DNA from: an uncultured bacterium
Lineage (GTDB): Bacteria > Bacteroidota > Ignavibacteria > Kapaibacteriales > UBA4661
Length of the DNA: 64,000 bases
Assembly (NCBI GenBank): GCA_937899715.1
Contig: CALCNX010000084.1
Span: forward strand, 248,001-312,000
Direction of reading: 5' to 3'
The notes under the pieces are model-generated. The model was not told where the DNA came from, did not search any database, and worked only from the letters and a program-made list of their open reading frames with translations. Shown here piece after piece: positions 9,263 through 17,546 of the stretch. Both the position numbers and the translations under genes were made by a program. Position 1 is the first letter of the stretch, and each line of letters begins with the position of its first letter.

Positions 9263-9637
9263 TTATTCCGGTTTCCAAAGATGCTTCTCAAGATTGACCG
9301 CCTCGCCGATAAATTCAATGCCTTCTGCTTCTAATAGCTCCCGCATGAGCGTCGGCGTGGCGAAGTGGTGCTTGCCGGAAAGCTCACCATTGCGATTGAT
9401 AACACGGTGCGCCGGAACATCGGTGGCGCGGTGCGCACTGTCAACGGCGTTCATAGCCCATCCGACCATACGAGCCGAAGACTTTGCGCCAAGCGCTTCG
9501 GCAATGTGCCCGTAGGTGGTTACACGCCCAAAAGGAATTTGTCGAGCGATTTCGTACACGCGTTGGTAGAAGTCGTCTTGCTTCGTGGTCTTGGGCGCAA
9601 AAGCGCTTTCCATTGCTTCCCGTCTTTTCTGGGGCAT
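9263..9637 (-). CDS. Alkyltransferase-like protein (MGMT family, no catalytic Cys)
   Basis: 124 residues covering only the DNA-binding half of O6-methylguanine-DNA methyltransferase: helix-turn-helix (IPFGRVTTYGHIAEAL) and the active-site loop. The PCHR motif is PAHRV here, with Ala76 replacing the alkyl-accepting cysteine, so it cannot transfer alkyl groups to itself. Such ATL proteins bind O6-alkylguanine, flip it out and hand the lesion to nucleotide excision repair. Met10 (9610) is an alternative start. It lies 58 bp upstream of the oxidoreductase and may lead the sugar operon or simply be adjacent. A divergent gene starts at 9751, with a perfect palindrome between them. Confidence 0.9.
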   Translation of the reverse strand: MPQKRREAMESAFAPKTTKQDDFYQRVYEIARQIPFGRVTTYGHIAEALGAKSSARMVGWAMNAVDSAHRATDVPAHRVINRNGELSGKHHFATPTLMRELLEAEGIEFIGEAVNLEKHLWKPE

Positions 9638-9690
9638 ACCGTTTATACTTTCCTATCGCGCCGATTCGCGGGTAGTGAATGAGGAAAATT

Positions 9691-9708
9691 TTTCGCAAAT
9701 TTGCGGAA
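9691..9708. promoter_or_regulatory. Palindrome CGCAAATTTGCG between divergent genes
   Basis: A perfect 12-bp palindrome, CGCAAATTTGCG (9694-9705), with the symmetry extending into flanking T and A runs. It lies in the 113-bp gap between the divergent ATL gene and the cobalamin-binding-like gene. An operator is the simplest reading; the regulator is unknown. Confidence 0.35.
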
Positions 9709-9750
9709 AGAATCTGATTTCTCAAACCATTTGCTTTCCAAACGCCGTTA

Positions 9751-10578
9751 ATGCTTGATTTGCAACCTTCTCTTCCACGCCGAATTGTTTGCCTCACCGA
9801 GGAAACGACGGAAACATTATATCTTCTCGGCGTAGAAGAGCTTATTGTAGGCATATCCGGCTTTACGGTGCGCCCGAAAGAAGCGCGCAAGACTAAGCCG
9901 AAAGTTAGCACTTATCTGGATGCCAACATTGAACAGATTCTTGCTCTCAAGCCTGATATAGTCTTGGCGTGGTCAGATTTGCAAGCAGATATTTGTGCAA
10001 GCCTCATGCGAGCAAGCGTGGAGGTCGTTGGATTCAATCACCGTTCGGTGCAAGGCATTTTGTCTATGATTCTCCGTTTGGGTGCTCTTGTAGGCAAGCA
10101 AAACGAAGCTACACATTTGGTTGAAAAACTACAAGCAGAACTTCAGGATGCCCATTTGCGGGGCGAGAGGCGCAGACAAAAGCCGCGTGTCTATTTTGAA
10201 GAGTGGTATGACCCACTTATTTCGGGCATTTGCTGGGTGAGCGAACTCATTGAGGTTTGTGGCGGCGTGGATATTTTCGCCGAGAATCGCCATTTTCCTG
10301 ATGCCAAGAGGCGTATTATTGCCGACCCCAATGAAGTTATTCGCCGTAAGCCGGACATCATCGTCGCTTCATGGTGCGGAAAGATGTTCAAGCCGGAGCG
10401 CCTCATCGCACGTGAGGGCTGGCAGGAAATTCCCGCCGTAGCGAATGGCTACTTGTTTGAAGTCCCTTCACCAATAATTTTACAACCCGGTCCGGCGGCT
10501 TTGACAGAAGGCATTGAGCGGTTATTGAAGATTTTTGATGTATGGGAAGCGCAACAAGTACAACAACAGCACGCATAA
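9751..10578 (+). CDS. Cobalamin-binding-like protein (BtuF/FecB fold), no signal peptide
   Basis: 275 residues with the class III periplasmic binding fold of BtuF: PRRIVCLTEETTETLYLLG at the start, TYLDANIEQILALKPDIVLAW in the first lobe, a long linking helix, then DPNEVIRRKPDIIVASWC in the second lobe. Unlike transport BtuF there is no signal peptide at the start chosen (ATG 9751), and no btuC/btuD is adjacent. Signal-less relatives are commonly annotated cobalamin-binding protein; cytoplasmic corrinoid or metal-chelate binding is likely but unproven. The coding end (10578) lies 55 bp before rpiB. Confidence 0.75.
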   Translation: MLDLQPSLPRRIVCLTEETTETLYLLGVEELIVGISGFTVRPKEARKTKPKVSTYLDANIEQILALKPDIVLAWSDLQADICASLMRASVEVVGFNHRSVQGILSMILRLGALVGKQNEATHLVEKLQAELQDAHLRGERRRQKPRVYFEEWYDPLISGICWVSELIEVCGGVDIFAENRHFPDAKRRIIADPNEVIRRKPDIIVASWCGKMFKPERLIAREGWQEIPAVANGYLFEVPSPIILQPGPAALTEGIERLLKIFDVWEAQQVQQQHA

Positions 10579-10633
10579 TAAATTGAAAATCACTTTCATT
10601 CCAATACTTTCTACTTATTTTCCCCTACAAACT

Positions 10634-11074
10634 ATGACCATCGCAATCGGCTCCGACCACGCGGGCTTCCGCTATAAACAAGAACTTGCTGACTTTCTGC
10701 GTACTAATGGACACACCGTTGAGGACTTCGGCACACATTCGCTAGACTCTGTAGATTATCCCGATTTTGCGGCGGCGGTTGGTCGTGCCGTTGCAAGTGG
10801 TAACGCACCATTGGGCGTATTGGTGTGTGGAAGTGGCATTGGCGTTTCGATTACTGCCAATAAAATAGCGGGTGTTCGAGCGGCAAATTGTCTGACCGAA
10901 GAAATGGCACGTCTGGCGCGGCAGCATAACAATGCGAATGTCGTAACGATTGGCGAGCGTTTGATGACGCTGGATACTGCTAAAGCAATCGTAAAAGCAT
11001 TTTTGGAAACAGCCTTTGAAGGTGGGCGACACGCCAACCGCGTGGAGAAGATACATACTCTGACAGGCTGCTAG
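10634..11074 (+). CDS. rpiB: Ribose-5-phosphate isomerase B
   Basis: 146 residues from the ATG at 10634; the frame is open upstream but homology begins at MTIAIGSDHAGF, where His9 lies in the substrate site. The catalytic Cys65 is in VCGSGIG, and His98 in RQHNNANV acts in ring opening. Family length is 140-155, so it is complete. It interconverts ribulose 5-phosphate and ribose 5-phosphate in the pentose phosphate pathway. It converges with the YacP-like gene, the stops being 12 bp apart, with no obvious terminator between them. Confidence 0.95.
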   Translation: MTIAIGSDHAGFRYKQELADFLRTNGHTVEDFGTHSLDSVDYPDFAAAVGRAVASGNAPLGVLVCGSGIGVSITANKIAGVRAANCLTEEMARLARQHNNANVVTIGERLMTLDTAKAIVKAFLETAFEGGRHANRVEKIHTLTGC

Positions 11075-11085
11075 ATTCTATACAC

Positions 11086-11592
11086 CTATCCGCCAAAGAG
11101 TTTTTTCATTACTTCCATCTCTGAACGCGAGACGTGTGTGGGCTTATCGTTGGTGGCAAGGCGTTTGTCTTGCGGACTGGATTTTGTGCCAGAGACCGAG
11201 GCACGCGCCTCACGCAAAAATGATTCTGATGATTTGACTGTGCAACCACTGCGTTTGGCAAAATTGTGAACTTCCGTATCGGACGAAACAACCGTTGCCA
11301 GATGCGTCCGCTCCTCGCGGCGCACGAGGTCTTTGATGATGTCGTCTGCTTCTTGGAAACGCCGCGTTTCACGCACAACGACGTTCCGCAGTGAACTCGC
11401 AACTCCTGCATTTACTCCATCAAAGACGAGGGTAAAATATACGTCCGGGCGTTTCCTCGCAAGCCCTTCTACCAAATACACAAGAGACTGCCTTGCTTCG
11501 GTGAGCGAGGAATCCATCTGACGCTTCATTGTTGCGTCCTTGTGCATGATATTATGTGCGTCTAAGATGTAGTGTTGCATGGTGTTGGGCAT
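11086..11592 (-). CDS. YacP-like NYN-domain protein (putative ribonuclease)
   Basis: 168 residues. The N-terminus YILDAHNIMHKD is the NYN/PIN-type acidic motif of YacP/Rae1 ribonucleases; further acidic residues follow in FDGVNAG, EADDIIKDL and VSSDTEV. Rae1 in Bacillus cleaves mRNA in the ribosomal A site; here the function is inferred only from the fold. ATG 11592 has a weak AGGAAAG upstream; ATG 11580 (MQHYIL) is the alternative and fits homology better. The C-terminal 40 residues are charged and look flexible. Divergent from the pseudouridine synthase, whose start is only 36 bp away. Confidence 0.75.
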   Translation of the reverse strand: MPNTMQHYILDAHNIMHKDATMKRQMDSSLTEARQSLVYLVEGLARKRPDVYFTLVFDGVNAGVASSLRNVVVRETRRFQEADDIIKDLVRREERTHLATVVSSDTEVHNFAKRSGCTVKSSESFLREARASVSGTKSSPQDKRLATNDKPTHVSRSEMEVMKKLFGG

Positions 11593-11628
11593 ATTGATTG
11601 CTTCTTTCCTAATATACGCATTTACCTA

Positions 11629-12207
11629 ATGATTATTGCCTTTTACAAGCCCTACGGCGTACTTTCGCATTTTACAAGCGACGGTTCGGCAAATAGAACG
11701 CTCGCGGAATTTGATTTGCCACCCAATGTTTACCCTGTTGGGCGCTTAGATGCTGATTCCGAGGGGTTTTTGTTGCTTTCTGATGAAAAATCCACAGTCA
11801 AATATCTGCTTGAACCTAAATATGCCCATCCGCGCGAATATTGGGTACACGTGGAGGGAATTGCCACAGAAGAGGCTCTGAGCAGCCTGACAAAGGGAGT
11901 ACCTATCCAAGACTACATTACCAAGCCTTGCACGGCACGGGTGCTTTCCGAAAGCGACATTTCCCGCTTGCCAGAGCGAATACCGCCTATTCGCTTTCGT
12001 AAAGATACTCCCACTTCATGGATTTCGCTTGTGCTTACCGAGGGTAAAAATCGCCAAGTACGCCGTATGACCGCCTCGGCAGGATTGCCGACCTTGCGCC
12101 TTGTCCGTGTCAGAATTGGGGAATTGTTTTTACCGTTCTGGGAAACAGGTATTTGGCGAGATCTAGCAGTACACGAAAGACGCAGTGCCTTGGGCAGATA
12201 TGCCTAG
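11629..12207 (+). CDS. RluE/RsuA-type rRNA pseudouridine synthase
   Basis: 192 residues from the ATG at 11629 (MIIAFYKPYGVLSHF). The family signature GRLDADSEGFLLL places the catalytic aspartate at Asp41. The KPYGVLS start and NRQVRRMTASAGLPTLRLVR near the C-terminus match the RsuA/RluB/E/F group. There is no N-terminal S4 domain, so it is closest to RluE, which modifies U2457 of 23S rRNA in E. coli; the target here is inferred. Complete length. Followed by a 325-bp non-coding stretch. Confidence 0.88.
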   Translation: MIIAFYKPYGVLSHFTSDGSANRTLAEFDLPPNVYPVGRLDADSEGFLLLSDEKSTVKYLLEPKYAHPREYWVHVEGIATEEALSSLTKGVPIQDYITKPCTARVLSESDISRLPERIPPIRFRKDTPTSWISLVLTEGKNRQVRRMTASAGLPTLRLVRVRIGELFLPFWETGIWRDLAVHERRSALGRYA

Positions 12208-12532
12208 TATGATTGCTTTCCCCTCCTTGTCAGAATCTAGGACTCTTATGCACCTACTTTTCCTGTTTTGTGCCCATTTGCTTTTCTACCATGACTTTTG
12301 GTCATCAAAAGTTCTCACTCTAATACACTATCATTTTGTTGTCTCATTGTGCATTTTTGTAAAATGAGACAGTGTAATACGAGCGGTGTGGAAAAGTGTC
12401 AGATAAATCCGACACAAAATTAAAAAGTGTCAGGGAAACTTGACACTTTTTCCTCCAAACACCGCATAAAATCATGCGAAAACACTTTGGCATGGATATT
12501 GAAATAGAGAGGGTATTCAAATAATTGAAAGT
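12208..12532. other. 325-bp intergenic region with inverted repeats
   Basis: No credible gene. AT-rich. Besides the two 20-bp dyads at 12396-12446 it contains TGTCTCATT (12340-12348) facing AATGAGACA (12363-12371), a possible hairpin and weak terminator after the pseudouridine synthase gene. The rest is the likely promoter region of the CAP-domain gene at 12533. Confidence 0.6.
12396..12446. promoter_or_regulatory. Two tandem 20-bp operator-like dyads, 31 bp apart
   Basis: Two 20-bp sites with the form GTGTCAG-N8-GACAC: 12396-12415 and 12427-12446. They are identical at about 15 of 20 positions, and both have GTGTC/GACAC arms. Their centres are 31 bp apart, close to three helical turns, so a regulator would bind both on the same face. 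The second site also forms an 11-bp perfect stem (12422-12432 with 12441-12451) that ends in T5, so a terminator role is an alternative. Confidence 0.45.
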
Positions 12533-13087
12533 ATGGCTATGAAAACAACATCAACTACAACTTCGCATAAAACCACAAGCAGCATCATTACATTGCCGCG
12601 TATTATTATCGGCATTGTTATCATCTGTCTTACATTACAAATTCAAAAAAGCAAATCGGTTGAACTTCCCAAGTACACCTTACCTGAATATGTGAAAGAA
12701 AGTGTATTGGAGCGCGTCAACAACCATCGTTCTTCTCTTCATGCCCAAGAATTGACGCTGAATGATTCGCTTTCCACCGAAGCGCGACGCTATTGTGAGA
12801 TGATTGCAAAAGGCAATCTCCAAGCGAATCTGGCAAGTGTCAATCTCAATATGTCTCTCAACAAGCGCGATGTAGAGGCATGGGATAACCAAAAAGGCAT
12901 ACTCCGCAATGTTGCTGTCTTTGAATCCACGAGCGGTAGCCCCGCTTTAGATGCAATGCGCACGTGGCTCGAACACAACGACGAAGCAAACAACCTTGAG
13001 AACGGTGAAGTAACGACGACCGGTATCGGAGTGGTAAAAAAAGGTAATACCTACTATATTTGCCAACTATTCGCACCACGCAAATAA
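12533..13087 (+). CDS. CAP/SCP-domain secreted or anchored protein
   Basis: 184 residues: a Ser/Thr-rich cytoplasmic tail, one hydrophobic segment (about 20-36, LPRIIIGIVIICLTLQI) acting as uncleaved anchor or signal, then a CAP/SCP (PR1-like) domain. The domain shows VLERVNNHRSSLHAQELTLND, a helical STEARRYCEMIA segment and the closing strand TGIGVVKKGNTYYICQLFA. The canonical histidine/glutamate metal pair is not obvious, so the domain may be degenerate. Start ATG 12533 or 12539. It stands alone between two tandem dyads upstream and a small peptide gene downstream on the same strand. Confidence 0.7.
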   Translation: MAMKTTSTTTSHKTTSSIITLPRIIIGIVIICLTLQIQKSKSVELPKYTLPEYVKESVLERVNNHRSSLHAQELTLNDSLSTEARRYCEMIAKGNLQANLASVNLNMSLNKRDVEAWDNQKGILRNVAVFESTSGSPALDAMRTWLEHNDEANNLENGEVTTTGIGVVKKGNTYYICQLFAPRK

Positions 13088-13111
13088 GTACCCAATCAGG
13101 TGTTGCGCTGA

Positions 13112-13145
13112 ATTGCAACACATTGATACAAAGTTTGTATATTTG
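13112..13145 (+). promoter_or_regulatory. Possible promoter of the small secreted peptide gene
   Basis: TATATTTG (13138-13145) fits the TAnnTTTG -7 box known from Bacteroidota, with a TTG-containing element (13113-13115) about 22 bp upstream. An alternative sigma70 reading is TTGCAA/TATATT with a 19-bp spacer. Weak on its own. Confidence 0.3.
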
Positions 13146-13191
13146 CTAGTGTATTCACAGTTTGTTCAACAATTAGAAGGAGAATCTGTTC

Positions 13192-13368
13192 ATGAAAAAC
13201 TTCCGTTCATTGCTTGCGGTGGCTGCTGTTGCAGCTTTTAGCTTCGGTACAGTGTTTGCTGGTGGCGACAACTGCAAAGACAAAGATTGTTGCAAAACGA
13301 AAGCAGCAAAAACTTCAAAAAAAGCGGACAAGCCAACTGATAAAACTGCTGAAACGAAAAAATCGTAA
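13192..13368 (+). CDS. Small secreted Cys/Lys-rich peptide, 58 residues
   Basis: ATG at 13192, stop at 13366-13368. A typical signal peptide (MKNFRSLLAVAAVAAF..., cleavage near VFA-GG, residue 23) leaves a mature peptide of about 35 residues: three cysteines (28, 33, 34, NCKDKDCCK) then a Lys/Ala/Thr tail. A strong Shine-Dalgarno (GAAGGAGAA) sits 7 nt before the start, and a strong terminator follows 20 bp after the stop, so it is a self-contained, probably well-expressed gene. Function unknown; metal binding by the CX4CC cluster is possible but not shown. Confidence 0.75.
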   Translation: MKNFRSLLAVAAVAAFSFGTVFAGGDNCKDKDCCKTKAAKTSKKADKPTDKTAETKKS

Positions 13369-13387
13369 GCAAGTTCAAGTATTAGAT

Positions 13388-13429
13388 AAAAAGCTGTATC
13401 GTTCATCAAGAATGGTACAGCTTTTTTTT
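13388..13429 (+). terminator. Rho-independent terminator after the small peptide gene
   Basis: Stem of about 17 bp: AAAAAGCTGTA continuing through TCGTTC pairs with GAATGG and TACAGCTTTTT (two G-U pairs), loop ATCAA, ending in T8. The A-run on the 5' side also lets it work on the other strand. Confidence 0.88.
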
Positions 13430-13769
13430 ACCCCAATTCCACCTCTAGTCCGCATAAAAACTTGCCTTGACGTACGCACACATTAAACTTTCCTCCCTCA
13501 CAAATACATCAAAGAATTACATAGCATACCGTAGTGTGAAGCCGGACAAGCAATTAGAACTCATACTATATCAGCAATAAATTTTGATTTGCTTTTCTTC
13601 AAAAAACGTGTAGTTTAGGGCTTTACAAGGTAGTAATTGTGTATTGTATGCTCACATTGTATCGTCGTAGCTGGTGAGATACTTCAAGCTCAAGCGCATT
13701 CAATGTACTATGCAACCCAAATCAAAAATTGTTTCATCTACCCTTGATCGAGAAAAAGAGGAGTGTTTC
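13430..13769. other. Non-coding stretch upstream of the LRR gene
   Basis: 340 bp with no credible gene on either strand. It follows the terminator of the peptide gene and must hold the promoter for the LRR gene; TTTACA at about 13622 is a possible -35 element but no convincing -10 is spaced correctly. Otherwise I see nothing in it. Confidence 0.5.
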
Positions 13770-14894
13770 ATGCACCGCTATTTTGCAGTGATAATCGTTT
13801 GTCTCTTTATGCTGATGCAATGCAATCAGGCGTACGCTCAGAAAAAAAGTAAAACAAAGGTAACACCTTCCTCTAACGGTCAATCAACGGCTCCAAGCCC
13901 TGCTTCTTCAACACTAGGACAAACACAAAAAGAGAAAGCCGGACAGACAAAAGTCGCGCCCGAACTCAAACCCGGACCACTTCTTGATTCGGCACAATTG
14001 CTTATTCAGCCCACCTTCACTTCACTTCTGGATGCACTCCCTCGTGCTGAAAAAGTCTATAAACTACGTTTGGATGAAAATAATCTGACAGCCCTTCCGG
14101 CAACTATCGGACAGCTTGTTAATCTTCAAGAACTCTCTCTTGACCGCAACCTCTTGACAACCCTCCCGCCAGAGATTGGAAAACTTGCTAATCTTCAAGT
14201 GCTTGTGCTTGATAAAAACAAGATTAAGCGCTTCCCAAGAGAGATAATGAACCTACGGAATTTGCAGAAGCTTTATCTCAACAATTATAACCAAATTGAG
14301 GAAAGCGACGATGCTACGCCCGGCGAAGAACTCAGGATGCTCTGGGCAGGAATAGACAGTTTGACAAAATTGGAAACGCTTGGCTTAGGCGGTAATAAAT
14401 TCAAAGAACTCCCTTCGGCAATTGCGAAGATTAAGTCTCTACGTTTCCTTTATTTTAACGATAATGCTTTGAATGAACTTCCTTCATATATCGGCAACCT
14501 TGAGCATCTTGAGCAACTGGACATCAGCAGTAATCAGTTAAAAGCCTTACCGGAAACAATAGGCAAACTCAAAACCTTACAGATGCTTGACTGCCGTTTG
14601 AACAGTTTACTCAAAATCCCTACTGAAATTGGCGGCTGTACAAGTCTAACGGAATTAGATTTAGGGTTTAACCTTCTTAAAGAATTACCCGACGAAGTCG
14701 GCAATCTTAAAAATCTTGAGAAAGTCAATATTAGCAATAACAGTCTGACAACACTCCCGGCAACTATCGAAAAATGGGAAAAACTTAAAAAGCTCAAAAT
14801 GACGGATAACTCCTTCAAAGACGATGCTTATATTAGTGCTTTATGTCGAAAACTTCCTCGTAAAGCCTCTATTGACAGAGACATAAAGAAATAA
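13770..14894 (+). CDS. Secreted leucine-rich-repeat protein
   Basis: 374 residues from the ATG at 13770, chosen because AGAGGAG lies 6 nt upstream and the product then starts with a signal peptide (MHRYFAVIIVCLFMLMQC...AYAQ). The open frame extends 32 codons further up without homology. After a Ser/Thr/Pro/Lys-rich linker of about 65 residues come about ten tandem LRRs of the bacterial type LxxLxLxxNxLxxLPxxIG. No catalytic domain is visible, so a protein-binding or surface role is likely. It converges with ftsW, 35 bp between stops. Confidence 0.88.
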   Translation: MHRYFAVIIVCLFMLMQCNQAYAQKKSKTKVTPSSNGQSTAPSPASSTLGQTQKEKAGQTKVAPELKPGPLLDSAQLLIQPTFTSLLDALPRAEKVYKLRLDENNLTALPATIGQLVNLQELSLDRNLLTTLPPEIGKLANLQVLVLDKNKIKRFPREIMNLRNLQKLYLNNYNQIEESDDATPGEELRMLWAGIDSLTKLETLGLGGNKFKELPSAIAKIKSLRFLYFNDNALNELPSYIGNLEHLEQLDISSNQLKALPETIGKLKTLQMLDCRLNSLLKIPTEIGGCTSLTELDLGFNLLKELPDEVGNLKNLEKVNISNNSLTTLPATIEKWEKLKKLKMTDNSFKDDAYISALCRKLPRKASIDRDIKK

Positions 14895-14929
14895 TAGGAT
14901 GAGAAGGATTATATAATCGCGTCGAGAAA

Positions 14930-16081
14930 CTACTCTTTATGGGATTGAGCAGATATATTCAGCAAAATCCCCAGTGCTGCTGCTGAAAAAATTATAGCCG
15001 TACCGCCAAAGCTAATAAAGGGAAGCGGTAAGCCAGTTGTAGGAAGAAGACCCGTTGTTACGCCCATATTTATTACGGCATAGAGTGCAAAAGTAATCGT
15101 GATACCTCCGGCAAGAAAACGACCAAAATCGTCTTTCGCTCGGCGGGCAGTAATGAAGCCGCGCCAAAGTATCAAGGAAAATGCCAGCACAATCAGCATT
15201 ACCCCAACAAAACCATACTCTTCACCGATAATCGAAAAAATAAAATCCCCGTATGATTCCGGCAAAAACCAATCGCGCTGACGACTTTGCCCCGGTCCCA
15301 TACCGAAGATACCACCATTACCAAACGCGAGAATTGCTTGTTGTAGTTGGTAGTTGACATTCCGAATATTCTCCGCATAGAGCATTGTACTAAATTGCTC
15401 CATAAAATCAGCAATACGCTGCATTCGATATGGTGCCGCCATACCATAGACACCGCCTCCCACCATACCAACAGCAAACAATCCAAAAATATGCAATACA
15501 TTGGCATTGCCAATGAAAAGTAGCAACACACCTAGCGCAAAGATCACGCCTGCCGTCGAAAAATTAGGCTGTAATGCGATAAACGCTGCGACAGCGCCTA
15601 TCCAAAAGAGCATCGGCACAAAGGCACGTTGAAAATCTTTGATGTAGGATTGCTTCTCAGCAAGTAATCGCGCTAAGTGCAGTACCAAAGCAAATTTTGC
15701 CAGTTCCGACGGCTGAAAACTGAATGCTCCAAGGCCTATCCACCGCTTTGCCCCTTTAATACTCGTCCCAGCGACAAGAACAAAGATGAGACAAACAATC
15801 GAAAAAATTAAGAGTGACTTAGAATACTTCCATAAAATATGGTAGTCAACGCGGGAAAATATCAGCACAACTAGCAAACTCAGCCCCACACGAGTAGTGT
15901 GTTGTAAGAACAGCTTTTCGGGCGAGCCAAACTTGACATCTGCAAAGTAGGCACTGGCGCTATACACAAAAGCAACACTGAACAGCATCAAACCAACCGA
16001 TGCTAAGAAAAGTAGCCAGTCAATATGCGAGCGCTGAAGCGCTTGCTGACGAAGATTTGCCACGAAGGTTGGTGTAGCCAT
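14930..16081 (-). CDS. ftsW: FtsW peptidoglycan glycosyltransferase (SEDS family)
   Basis: 383 residues, about ten TM helices. SEDS landmarks are present: IKGAKRWIGLG, FQPSELAKFAL, the large periplasmic loop with FGNGGIFGMGPGQS, then PESYGDFIFSIIGEEYG and GLLPTTGLPLPFISFGG. It polymerises lipid II into glycan strands at the division septum with a class b PBP. It directly follows murD (59 bp), the order found in dcw clusters, which favours FtsW over RodA. No murG or murC follows; the next gene is convergent. Confidence 0.9.
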   Translation of the reverse strand: MATPTFVANLRQQALQRSHIDWLLFLASVGLMLFSVAFVYSASAYFADVKFGSPEKLFLQHTTRVGLSLLVVLIFSRVDYHILWKYSKSLLIFSIVCLIFVLVAGTSIKGAKRWIGLGAFSFQPSELAKFALVLHLARLLAEKQSYIKDFQRAFVPMLFWIGAVAAFIALQPNFSTAGVIFALGVLLLFIGNANVLHIFGLFAVGMVGGGVYGMAAPYRMQRIADFMEQFSTMLYAENIRNVNYQLQQAILAFGNGGIFGMGPGQSRQRDWFLPESYGDFIFSIIGEEYGFVGVMLIVLAFSLILWRGFITARRAKDDFGRFLAGGITITFALYAVINMGVTTGLLPTTGLPLPFISFGGTAIIFSAAALGILLNISAQSHKE

Positions 16082-16140
16082 TGTGTCTTGTCATTATTTT
16101 TTATAAAAGTGCATGTCGGATCTACTTACAGAGCTATCCC

Positions 16141-17490
16141 CTAGAGCGCCATTACTGCTTCTTTGAAGACCTGTCCGCGATGCTCATAATTTGCGAACAT
16201 ATCGAACGACTTGCACGCTGGCGAAAAGAGAGCGATAGAACCACTTTCAGCGTATTCGGCAGCGCGATGCACGGCTTCGTCCATCGAAACAGATTTCACG
16301 CAGCGTACCATCCCACTAAAATGATTAAAAATGGCATCGGCATCTTCGCCAATAGCAATGACGCAGTGCACGTTTTGGCGCACGAGGTCATCAAGCGTGG
16401 AGTAGTCGTTATTATCGCCTCGACCACCGGCAATCCATACAAGGGGCTTGGAATAGCTGGAAAGGGCATACCACGTGGAGTTGATGTTGGTTGCTTTGGA
16501 ATCATTAATATATTCTACACCATTCAGTGTACGGACATATTCCAAACGATGCTCAACACCGACAAAACTCATCAGACTGTCCCGAATATTCTCATTGCGT
16601 ATCTCGAAAGCACGCGCCGCAAGGGCTGCCGCCATAGAGTTATACACGTTGTGAATTCCGGGAATACGGAGTTCATCAACCATCATTAATTGTTCCTCTT
16701 TATGCTGTGAATCAGGTTGCCCACGGGGAATGAGCATTTTTCCTGACGATACGTACAAGCCTTGCTGCAAAGGATGTACGCCGAAGTGTAGTATTTGTGC
16801 GCGGGAATGTGCCGATGCTGCTAAAGACGGCTCATTATCGGCGTTCAAAATTAACACATTTTTTTCGTTTTGGTTCAAAGAAATTTTATACTTCGCTGCG
16901 CAGTAGTTCTCGAATGTGCCATGATAACTGAGATGGTCAGGGGTGATATTGAGCAATAGTGCCACGTCGGGACGAAAATCCACGATTCTGTCAAGCTGAT
17001 AACTACTGGCTTCAACGACTAAAATTGTTCCCGCCTCAATGTTCTGCACCACCGATGTTATCGCCGTACCGATATTTCCACACGCAATCGCCTTTTTGCC
17101 TGAAGAGTTCAGGATATGTGCGGTCAGTGCCGTCGTCGTCGTTTTCCCATTCGTGCCCGTGATTGCAACAACAGGGTTGCGTACTGTGTCCAGTTGTCGC
17201 CATGCAAATTCAATTTCGCTGATAATCGGAATCTTGCGCTTCTCCGCTTCCTGAATAAAAGAATTCGTGGGCGGCACACCAGGCGAAACAACGATAATGT
17301 CCGCTTTCAAGCCCTTATCGGTATGACCGCCAAACTCCGCATCAATACTACGTGCGGCAAGTTGCTTGGCGGCATCCTGAGCCTGTTCTTGAGTCTTTGC
17401 TTCTGTGAGAAAAACATTGTGTCCGAGGTCTTGTGCTAGAAAAGCAGCGTGTAAGCCGCTTTTGCCTGCGCCGATGATGGTATAATTCAT
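16141..17490 (-). CDS. murD: UDP-N-acetylmuramoyl-L-alanine--D-glutamate ligase
   Basis: 449 residues, typical Mur ligase size. The ATP loop is GTNGKTTT (112-119); the N-terminal Rossmann-like domain begins YTIIGAGKSGLHAA, as in MurD. The middle domain has NITPDHLSYHGTFENYCAAK, and the C-terminal domain starts near GVEHRLEYV with NDSKATN. It adds D-glutamate to UDP-MurNAc-L-Ala in the cytoplasm. Part of the minus-strand run pheT - M61 peptidase - murD - ftsW with gaps of 54-59 bp. Confidence 0.95.
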   Translation of the reverse strand: MNYTIIGAGKSGLHAAFLAQDLGHNVFLTEAKTQEQAQDAAKQLAARSIDAEFGGHTDKGLKADIIVVSPGVPPTNSFIQEAEKRKIPIISEIEFAWRQLDTVRNPVVAITGTNGKTTTTALTAHILNSSGKKAIACGNIGTAITSVVQNIEAGTILVVEASSYQLDRIVDFRPDVALLLNITPDHLSYHGTFENYCAAKYKISLNQNEKNVLILNADNEPSLAASAHSRAQILHFGVHPLQQGLYVSSGKMLIPRGQPDSQHKEEQLMMVDELRIPGIHNVYNSMAAALAARAFEIRNENIRDSLMSFVGVEHRLEYVRTLNGVEYINDSKATNINSTWYALSSYSKPLVWIAGGRGDNNDYSTLDDLVRQNVHCVIAIGEDADAIFNHFSGMVRCVKSVSMDEAVHRAAEYAESGSIALFSPACKSFDMFANYEHRGQVFKEAVMAL

Positions 17491-17546
17491 AAGTATTCTA
17501 AATTTCAGAAAAGAGCAAAATTAAGCCCGCATTTCGGTTGAACTAT

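Noticed and set aside
12185..12367. 60-residue hydrophobic frame after the pseudouridine synthase
   Set aside because: No ribosome binding site, overlaps the stop of the previous gene, crosses the inverted repeats; likely non-coding.
13089..13119. GTGTTGC/GCAACAC hairpin after the CAP gene as a terminator
   Set aside because: Stem of 7 bp without a following T-run; left unannotated.
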